In this document: positions 1 through 5,468 of the stretch, one piece after another
Position numbering within the stretch: position 1 is the stretch's first letter
How the letters are laid out: every line of letters begins with the position of its first letter
Notes under the pieces: generated by a model
Seen by the model: only the letters and a program-made list of their open reading frames with translations
Database searches by the model: none
What the model was told of the DNA's origin: nothing
Translations under genes and position numbers: made by a program
Origin: an uncultured Hungatella sp.
GTDB taxonomy: Bacteria; Bacillota; Clostridia; Lachnospirales; Lachnospiraceae
Direction: 5' to 3'
Length of the DNA: 12,414 nucleotides
Assembly (NCBI GenBank): GCA_910588505.1
Contig: CAJUPQ010000094.1
Span: forward strand, 1 to 12,414

Positions 1-929
1 TGCAGGCCGCTGCCGGCGCCGCTCTTCTTTCCCACGCCTGAAAAATACCGCTCCTGCCAGACCGGAATGGCCAGGAACACGGCCACCACAAGGGCTGACA
101 AAAGTTTCAGAAGATCCGTGTCAATGCCCATCCAGATCACCACCTGCAGAACCAGATAGTAGATGATGGAGCCAAAGGACACGGCCAGAAGCTTAAACCC
201 GAAATTGCGGAAGATCTTTCCGAACACCGCCTCGCCGATGATCACCGCGGCCAGGCCGATGACAATGGCGCCCCGGCCCATGTTGATGTCCGCAAATCCC
301 TGATACTGGGTGAGCAGAGCTCCTGAAAAGGCCACCAGCCCGTTAGACAGCATCAGCCCCAGCACCCGGCCGAAATCCGTGTTAATGCCCTGAGCTCTGG
401 CCATCTTGTCGTTGCAGCCTGTGGCGCGCAGGGAACATCCCAGCTCCGTCCCGAAAAACCAGTACAGAAGGCCGATGAGGATCACCGTGATCAGGATCAC
501 GATAAAAATTGTATTTTTAAAGAAAGGCACATTCTTAATAAACCGCAGGGACACCAGAAGGGGAAATTTATCCACATTGATGGCCTGGTTGGCCTTTCCC
601 ATTATTTTCAAGTTCACAGACCACAGCCCCAGCTGGGTCAAAATCCCGGACAGAATAGCCGGAATCCCCATAAACGTGTGAAAAAGCCCGGTGACAAGGC
701 CCGCCGCCATGCCGGCCCCCAAAGCAGCCGCCATAGAAACCCACACATTATAACCGGCAAGCATCATCATGATACACACCGCGCCTCCGGTACACACGGA
801 ACCGTCCACCGTCAAATCCGCTATGTCCAGGATGCGGTACGTCAGATACACGCCGATGGCCATGATCCCCCAGATCAGTCCCTGGGCCGCCGCTCCCGGC
901 AGAGCATTTATCAAACTCATAATCTCCAT
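1..929 (-). CDS. ABC transporter permease, TrpY-like (3' end cut by window edge)
   Basis: Membrane permease of a substrate-binding-protein-dependent importer, of the branched-chain/TrpXYZ permease type (BPD_transp_2). I translated it by hand: 309 complete codons are in the window and the frame stays open to base 1. It is strongly hydrophobic, with several membrane segments (for example near residues 12-31, 46-60, 64-82, 141-159, 187-206, 220-238 and 273-290). A cytoplasmic loop at about 167-184 (LRATGCNDKMARAQGINT) matches the ATPase-coupling loop of the family, and the following stretch with SNGLVAFSGAL and GRGAIVIGLA is typical. The ATG at 929 has AGGAGA six to seven bases upstream; the next ATG (920) is too far from it. 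It lies 215 bp downstream of the binding-protein gene, so the two probably form one transport operon with an ATPase gene beyond the edge. Substrate is unknown: tryptophan is only one known substrate of relatives. Confidence 0.9.
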   Translation of the reverse strand, partial: MEIMSLINALPGAAAQGLIWGIMAIGVYLTYRILDIADLTVDGSVCTGGAVCIMMMLAGYNVWVSMAAALGAGMAAGLVTGLFHTFMGIPAILSGILTQLGLWSVNLKIMGKANQAINVDKFPLLVSLRFIKNVPFFKNTIFIVILITVILIGLLYWFFGTELGCSLRATGCNDKMARAQGINTDFGRVLGLMLSNGLVAFSGALLTQYQGFADINMGRGAIVIGLAAVIIGEAVFGKIFRNFGFKLLAVSFGSIIYYLVLQVVIWMGIDTDLLKLLSALVVAVFLAIPVWQERYFSGVGKKSGAGSGL

Positions 930-980
930 AATCTTTCTCCTAGTCCGTTATCCGTGATGCATCTTCCAATTCCCAAAAGG

Positions 981-1006
981 GCAGCAGGAAGTGACCTTCC
1001 CGCTGC
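981..1006 (-). terminator. Stem-loop ahead of permease gene, possible attenuating terminator
   Basis: Arms 981-991 and 996-1006 pair over 11 bp with one G·U wobble when read on the minus strand, with a GTCA tetraloop. CCTTTT follows the stem. The U-run is short and two bases off the stem, so I expect partial termination. It sits between the binding-protein gene and the permease gene, where a leaky terminator would give excess lipoprotein over permease. On the plus strand the stem has an A-C mismatch and no gene precedes it. Confidence 0.45.
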
Positions 1007-1011
1007 TTTTC

Positions 1012-1130
1012 GTTTCATAGGGAATTGCGTCCTATGAAACACCCCCTCCGGATGATGCGCACTGCGCGCATAAGGAAAATGGCTGCTGTCGCAGCCGCGC
1101 TGCGGCGCGAGAGTCCGGCGATCCGGACTC
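1012..1130 (-). repeat. Run of five short inverted repeats in the trpX-like 3' region
   Basis: Five inverted repeats follow one another directly after the substrate-binding gene. They are 1111-1118/1123-1130 (8 bp perfect, 4-nt loop), 1097-1101/1106-1110 (5 bp, 4-nt loop), 1081-1086/1091-1096 (6 bp, 4-nt loop), 1055-1060/1066-1071 (6 bp, 5-nt loop) and 1012-1021/1031-1040 (10 bp perfect, 9-nt loop). None has a proper U-tract. In the mRNA they would form a string of hairpins that could block 3' exonucleases and stabilise the upstream message. The pairing is seen directly; the role is inference. Confidence 0.55.
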
Positions 1131-1144
1131 TTTGTTTATCTCTC

Positions 1145-2215
1145 TTATTCTTCAATGGCCTCATATCCGTCCGGAATCTCTATCCCCAGAGACTCACAGA
1201 TGGTCTTGTTGTACTTCTTGGTAAACTGGGGCGCATACTCAATGGGCATCTCGGAGATGTTGGCCTCGCCCTTTAAGATCTTGGCAGCCATTCTTCCGGT
1301 TGCCACGCCCAGGTCATAGTAGCTGATGGACAGGGTGGCCACGCCGCAGCCCTTGCATATGCCCTCCTCGCCGACGATAATGGGGATTCTCGCAGGACGG
1401 CAGATATTGTCGATGATCTCCGTAGCCGACGCCGCCGTGTTGTCCGTGGGGATGTAGATCACATCACTTTCAGAGGACGCCTTGGTGGCGATGGTGGACA
1501 GATCGTTGGAGTCGGAGAAGGAGTAGTACTCACAGGTATATCCCATGCCCTCCAGGGCAGCCTTCACCGTGTCAACCTGGTACTGGGAGTTGGCCTCGGC
1601 GGAACAGTACAGAAGGCCCACCTTTTTTGCGTCCGGAAACAGCTCATTGAGCATGGCCGCCTGCTCGTCAAGGGGAGCCAAGTCGGAGGTTCCGGAGATG
1701 TTGCCGCCTACGGTGCCGTCAAACCCGTCGATTCCCAGGGCCACACCGTACTCTGTGACAGAGGTTCCCAGAATGGGGATCTCATTGGTTCCCGCCTGGG
1801 CCGCCTGCAGCGCCGGCGTGGCGTTGGCCAGGATCAGATCCACGTCCCCGGAAACGAAGTTGTTGATAATGGTGGAGCAGGTGTTGGAGTCGCCCTGAGC
1901 GTTCTGCTCGTCAAAAGTGACCGCGTCCCCCAACTCCTCCTTCAGCGTATCCATAAATCCCTTGGTGGCCGCGTCCAGGGCGTCGTGCTGAACCAGCTGG
2001 CAGATGCCTACCTTGTAGGTCTTGCCGTCCTCTGCCTGGCTGTCGGATGAGCCGCCTTCCGCAACCGTGGTATCCGCAGCCGTGGTGTCCGCAGCCGCGC
2101 TGTCCCCGCCGGCGGCTGTGGTCTCACTGCCTGCGTTTGAACCGGAGCAGCCTGCCATAGACAGAACCATGGCTCCGGCGAGAATCATAGAAAGTACTTT
2201 ACCTGATTTTTTCAT
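1145..2215 (-). CDS. ABC transporter substrate-binding lipoprotein, TrpX-like family
   Basis: Extracytoplasmic solute-binding lipoprotein of the ABC_sub_bind family (PF04392), which includes streptococcal TrpX. Residues 1-22 form a lipoprotein signal peptide (KK, hydrophobic core, then MAGC), so Cys23 should be lipidated and anchor the protein outside the membrane. Residues 24-65 are a flexible Ala/Asp/Thr/Ser/Gly-rich linker. The binding domain covers about 67-350 and shows family landmarks such as GTSVTEYG, GTSDLAPLDEQ, VGLLYCSAEANSQ and ATLSISYYDLG. Length (356 aa) is normal with this linker. GGGAGA lies about ten bases ahead of the ATG. It has its own sigma-A promoter and is followed by the permease gene. 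No T-box leader is visible: the 5' UTR is only about 40 nt. Ligand is not determined; tryptophan, other amino acids or nucleosides are possible. Confidence 0.92.
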   Translation of the reverse strand: MKKSGKVLSMILAGAMVLSMAGCSGSNAGSETTAAGGDSAAADTTAADTTVAEGGSSDSQAEDGKTYKVGICQLVQHDALDAATKGFMDTLKEELGDAVTFDEQNAQGDSNTCSTIINNFVSGDVDLILANATPALQAAQAGTNEIPILGTSVTEYGVALGIDGFDGTVGGNISGTSDLAPLDEQAAMLNELFPDAKKVGLLYCSAEANSQYQVDTVKAALEGMGYTCEYYSFSDSNDLSTIATKASSESDVIYIPTDNTAASATEIIDNICRPARIPIIVGEEGICKGCGVATLSISYYDLGVATGRMAAKILKGEANISEMPIEYAPQFTKKYNKTICESLGIEIPDGYEAIEE

Positions 2216-2263
2216 AATACTTTGTCTCCCTTGCTGAAAATTGAATTTTTAAGTTCAGGAGAT

Positions 2264-2292
2264 ATCATACTACAAAATTCTCCGGGCGTCAA
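2264..2292 (-). promoter_or_regulatory. Sigma-A promoter of the trpX-like transport operon
   Basis: Read on the minus strand there is TTGACG (2292-2287), a 17-bp spacer and TATGAT (2269-2264), five of six matches in each box. An AT-rich stretch with two AAATTCA-type direct repeats lies just upstream (about 2306-2323) and may act as an UP element or operator. Transcription would begin near 2257 and give a leader of about 40 nt. Confidence 0.75.
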
Positions 2293-2358
2293 TCCTATGA
2301 TGCTTTAAATTCACATAAATTCAACGTGGTAAAGTGTTCCTTTTCCCAAACACCTGTA

Positions 2359-3348
2359 TTACAGGATCTCTTTGTATACCCGCAGCACATTTCCATAAAA
2401 TATGGCCTCGATCTCGGAAGTGGTAAACCCTTGCCGTCTCATCCCAGCCTCCAGAAGAGGCAGTTTTCCTGCGTCACTGATCTCCAGCCATCCCCCGATC
2501 CCGTCAAAATCAGAACCCAGCCCTACACAGCCGATCCCTCCTGTATTCGCCATGTAGCGCATATGGCGAACCATATCTTCTATAAGACTGCGCTCTTTCT
2601 CTCCGTCTTTCCAGTCATGTAAGAATGCAGGACAGTAATTGACGCCTGCCACCCCGCCCCGTTCCCCAAGGCAGCGGATCATATCATCGGTTAAGTTTCT
2701 CGGATGGCTGGCCAAAGCCCTTGCGTTGGAATGGCTGGCTACAAAGGGCTTCGTGGTGTGGGAAAACACGTCCCAGATCCCCGCGTCCCCCAAATGGGAG
2801 ATATCAATGATCATCCCAAGCCGCTCCATCTCCTCCAGAAATTCCACGCCTCTCTCCGTCAGCCCATGCTCCGTCTCGGCATAGCATCCCTTTTCCGGTC
2901 CCTCCGTCACAATCCGGTTAGGATACCCCAGTTCATTTGGAAAATTCCAGGTCAGGGTCATCATCCTTACTCCCAGACGGTAAAAATCCCGCAGGTAGGC
3001 CAGATTCCCCTGACACACGCCGCCCTCCTCCAGCGTAAGCATGGCGGACATACGGCCCTCTTCCCAGTTTTTTTCTATATCCTCATAGGTTTTCACCGCG
3101 CCTATGAGATCGCTGTTGGCCTCCATCTCCTGATAAAAAGTGTCAATCATCTCCATGGCACACTCAAAGGGCCTCTCCGTATTGCCCAGGTGGACAAACA
3201 TGGCAAAGTTCTGAAAGCCGTAGCCTCCTTTTCTCATCTTCTCCAAATCCAGGTGAAGGGAATTGGAGCGGAGGGAAGTATGTCCTCCATCCTTATGGTC
3301 TTTGTAGATCTCCCAGATCGTATCACAGTGCATATCAGCTGCTCTCAT
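2359..3348 (-). CDS. Membrane dipeptidase-type peptidase, family M19
   Basis: Zinc-dependent dipeptidase of the renal dipeptidase family (Peptidase_M19, PF01244), which hydrolyses dipeptides and in some members D-amino-acid or beta-lactam substrates. With this start it has 329 residues, normal for bacterial members. Visible metal-site motifs are HCD (His7, Asp9), TLEEGG (Glu107/108), DISHLG (His185), SHSN (His206) and GSDFDG (Asp280). No signal peptide or membrane span is seen, so it is probably cytoplasmic. The reading frame extends upstream to an ATG at 3420 inside radA, but those codons (Lys/Arg-rich) lack a ribosome site. I chose 3348 because GGAGG sits six bases before it; an ATG at 3354 directly abuts the GGAGG. 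The start is 43 nt after the radA stop, so co-transcription with radA is likely. Substrate is not predictable. Confidence 0.9.
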   Translation of the reverse strand: MRAADMHCDTIWEIYKDHKDGGHTSLRSNSLHLDLEKMRKGGYGFQNFAMFVHLGNTERPFECAMEMIDTFYQEMEANSDLIGAVKTYEDIEKNWEEGRMSAMLTLEEGGVCQGNLAYLRDFYRLGVRMMTLTWNFPNELGYPNRIVTEGPEKGCYAETEHGLTERGVEFLEEMERLGMIIDISHLGDAGIWDVFSHTTKPFVASHSNARALASHPRNLTDDMIRCLGERGGVAGVNYCPAFLHDWKDGEKERSLIEDMVRHMRYMANTGGIGCVGLGSDFDGIGGWLEISDAGKLPLLEAGMRRQGFTTSEIEAIFYGNVLRVYKEIL

Positions 3349-3391
3349 CGCCATCCTCCGGCTTTTTCTTTTATATTTATGGCCCGCCATC

Positions 3392-4759
3392 CTACAAAAT
3401 GCCGATGGCTTCCCTGACATTTCTTACCCCGATCAGGCGGATCTTCCCCGTATCTTTCATCTTATCCACACAGATCCCAGGCAGAATACATGTCTCAAAG
3501 CCCAGCTTTGCCGCCTCGCTTACTCTCTGATCCGCCATGGACACTGCCCGGACCTCGCCGGAAAGTCCCACTTCCCCGAACACAATAGTCTTCTCATCCA
3601 CAGGCCTGTCCTTTAAACTGGACACCAGAGCCAGGATGATCGCCAGATCCAGAGCCGGTTCGTTCATCTTCATGCCGCCTGCGATGTTCACATAGGCGTC
3701 GTATCTGGACATCTCATAATGGCATCGCTTTTCAAGGACTGCCATAAGGAGATTGACCCGGTTATAGTCCGTCCCTGCCGCCGTCCGCCTGGGAATCCCC
3801 AGATTGCTCTGGGTCACCAGGGCCTGCACCTCCAAAAGGATAGGTCTGGTTCCCTCCATGGCACAGGCCACCACAGCACCCGACGCGCCTTTCGGTCTTC
3901 CGTCCAGCATAAACTCCGAAGGATTCTCCACCTCCACAAGCCCCTGCTCCCGCATCTCAAAAACACCGATCTCATTGGTGGAGCCGAATCGGTTCTTCAC
4001 CCCTCGCAGGATGCGGTAGGAGGCATGACGATCCCCCTCAAAATAGAGGACCGTATCCACCATGTGCTCTAACACCCTGGGGCCGGCCACCACGCCCTCC
4101 TTAGTCACATGGCCTACGATAAAGATGGTGATCCCTTCTCCTTTGGCGATCTGCATCAGCAGATTCGTGGACTCCCGCACCTGACTGACGCTTCCCGGGG
4201 CGGAGGCAATCTCCTCCCGATACATGGTCTGAATGGAGTCTATGATCACAATATCCGGCTTTTCCTCTGTTATGGTATCCTGGATGTGATCCAGACTTGT
4301 CTCGCACAAAAATTTCAGATCTCCGGCCATGGAACCGATCCGGTTAGCCCGGAGTTTGATCTGCTTTAGGGATTCCTCCCCGGATATGTAAAGGACCTTC
4401 TGCCCTACTGCGGACAAGTTCCCGCACACCTGTAAAAGCAGCGTGGACTTTCCGATACCCGGATCGCCTCCTACCAGCACCAAAGATCCTGCCACCACGC
4501 CGCCGCCCAGCACCCTGTCCAACTCCCCAAAGCCGGTTGTCACCCGGTCCCTCTCCTCAATGGAGATCTCTGACAGCCGGGCAGGACGGCTCTTGATCAG
4601 AGGCAGATGCCGCCCTGACGGGGACGAGGGGCTCTTCTTTCCCACAGGCTCCTCCACCATGGTATTCCACTCCTTGCAGGCCGGACACTGCCCTGCCCAC
4701 TTCGCGGACTCGTATCCACATTCTTTGCAGAAGAACGCGGTTGTTTTCGCTTTTGCCAT
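3392..4759 (-). CDS. radA: DNA repair protein RadA (Sms), branch-migration ATPase
   Basis: RadA is a RecA-related hexameric helicase that extends D-loops and processes recombination intermediates in DNA repair and transformation. The 455-residue protein is full length. Domains in order: an N-terminal four-cysteine zinc finger (C11xxC14 and C25xxC28), an ATPase core with Walker A GGDPGIGKST (97-106) and Walker B VIIDS (171-175), the RadA-specific KNRFG motif (255-259), and a C-terminal Lon-protease-like domain (about 290-455) with IAGGMKMNEPALDLA. The ATG at 4759 follows a GAGGAT-type site about ten bases upstream. It lies 197 bp from the gene before it, more than elsewhere in the run, and a possible promoter sits there. 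radA follows clpC in Bacillus too, although disA, which normally comes next, is replaced here by a dipeptidase gene. Confidence 0.97.
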   Translation of the reverse strand: MAKAKTTAFFCKECGYESAKWAGQCPACKEWNTMVEEPVGKKSPSSPSGRHLPLIKSRPARLSEISIEERDRVTTGFGELDRVLGGGVVAGSLVLVGGDPGIGKSTLLLQVCGNLSAVGQKVLYISGEESLKQIKLRANRIGSMAGDLKFLCETSLDHIQDTITEEKPDIVIIDSIQTMYREEIASAPGSVSQVRESTNLLMQIAKGEGITIFIVGHVTKEGVVAGPRVLEHMVDTVLYFEGDRHASYRILRGVKNRFGSTNEIGVFEMREQGLVEVENPSEFMLDGRPKGASGAVVACAMEGTRPILLEVQALVTQSNLGIPRRTAAGTDYNRVNLLMAVLEKRCHYEMSRYDAYVNIAGGMKMNEPALDLAIILALVSSLKDRPVDEKTIVFGEVGLSGEVRAVSMADQRVSEAAKLGFETCILPGICVDKMKDTGKIRLIGVRNVREAIGIL

Positions 4760-4940
4760 ATACTGCTCTATCCTCTCTCAATCAGAAACAGATATCTCTA
4801 TCTTCTGATCATGTATCTATGCTTTCTTTTGTAATGATACTGCTGCATGCCTCCCCCATCGGAATACCTTCCCTGGCCCTATTCCATGGTTCCTCCATAT
4901 GGGTCAGCTGACTATACCAATTTCAGTTAACCCCTGAACT

Positions 4941-4970
4941 GTTATAGCATACGCCCCTACTTTTTCTCAA
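4941..4970 (-). promoter_or_regulatory. Possible internal promoter for radA
   Basis: On the minus strand TTGAGA (4970-4965) is followed by an 18-bp spacer and TATAAC (4946-4941), with TG one base ahead of the -10 box (extended -10). It straddles the stop codon of the 137-residue gene and would start radA mRNA with a leader of about 175 nt. The leader contains short hairpins such as GTCAGCTGAC but no riboswitch I recognise. The match is good by eye, but a chance match is possible. Confidence 0.4.
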
Positions 4971-5370
4971 TCCTCACCTTCACAGCCGTCCCCTCATTTA
5001 ATTCCACACTGACGTTCAGCTTACCGCCCATATTGGTAGTCATATCCCCTGCGGACACTCCGTCCACTGTCACGCCGTACTGGGCGTCATCCTCCAGCTG
5101 AACGGTGATCTGCACATCCTTATCCCCCTCAACCAGAAACTCCACACCCCAGTCCGCAGCCACAAACCCGCTGACAGCCGTTCCCGGAACCGATTCATAC
5201 ACAAACATTCCGTTGCGCTCCAGCTTGGTGATCTCGCTGAATGTCTTTACCTTGTAGAGGTCTCCCCGGCACTCAAAATTGTCCTTCTTGGCCTTCTTTC
5301 CCAATTTGTGGTTTCCAAAGCTGATACTTCCGTCTGCCTCTGCGCGAACCAATTCTTCAATCACTGACAT
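4957..5370 (-). CDS. Conserved protein of unknown function, 137 aa
   Basis: I do not recognise a functional family. The protein is small, acidic in its second half, has no signal peptide, membrane span or cysteine cluster (one Cys), and its alternating hydrophobic pattern suggests a mainly beta fold. Residues 36-60 (GDLYKVKTFSEITKLERNG with VYESVPGTAV after it) look like a conserved core; residues 74-136 read as a series of beta strands with Val/Asp alternation. I recall similar short Lachnospiraceae proteins labelled endosialidase, but no sialidase Asp-box (SxDxGxTW) is present and I would not use that name. It is a real gene: AGGAGG sits seven bases before the ATG, and the frame is flanked by clpC and radA on the same strand. 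Its position suggests expression with the ClpC stress operon, perhaps modulated by the hairpin at 5411-5450. Confidence 0.85.
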   Translation of the reverse strand: MSVIEELVRAEADGSISFGNHKLGKKAKKDNFECRGDLYKVKTFSEITKLERNGMFVYESVPGTAVSGFVAADWGVEFLVEGDKDVQITVQLEDDAQYGVTVDGVSAGDMTTNMGGKLNVSVELNEGTAVKVRIEKK

Positions 5371-5410
5371 AACTCTTCCTCCTGGTATTTTTATGATGCT
5401 TATCTTTCTG

Positions 5411-5450
5411 CCGGATCCCGGAACCTGTACAATCAGGTTCCCGGATCCGG
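5411..5450 (-). promoter_or_regulatory. 17-bp stem-loop between clpC and the 137-aa gene
   Basis: Arms 5411-5427 and 5434-5450 are complementary over 17 bp with a single C-C/G-G mismatch and a 6-nt loop. The stem is very GC-rich and each arm holds GGATCC. No U-tract follows on either strand, so it is not a standard intrinsic terminator. It lies 19 bp past the clpC stop on the transcribed (minus) strand. It could be a partial terminator, a processing site or a stabiliser of the clpC 3' end. Structure is seen; role is inferred. Confidence 0.6.
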
Positions 5451-5468
5451 GCTGTAAGGGTGATACTG

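Noticed and set aside
406..1276. Plus-strand open frames over the permease gene and the hairpin spacer.
   Set aside because: Antisense to a clearly coding permease, no ribosome sites or recognisable domains; the frames come from GC-rich codon bias on the other strand.
2330..2361. Possible terminator after the dipeptidase gene (GTGTT with AACAC then TTT).
   Set aside because: Only a 5-bp stem with a 10-nt loop and three U; too weak to call.
4792..4860. Tiny basic ORF (MQQYHYKRKHRYMIRR) in the leader of radA, preceded by GGGGGAGG.
   Set aside because: The purine run ends one base before the ATG, too close for a Shine-Dalgarno site, and there is no other support. A leader peptide is not excluded but I cannot support it.
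4900..4942. Small inverted repeats (GTCAGCTGAC, and CAGTT with AACTG) between the 137-aa gene and radA considered as terminator.
   Set aside because: Stems of five base pairs and no U-tract on the transcribed strand.
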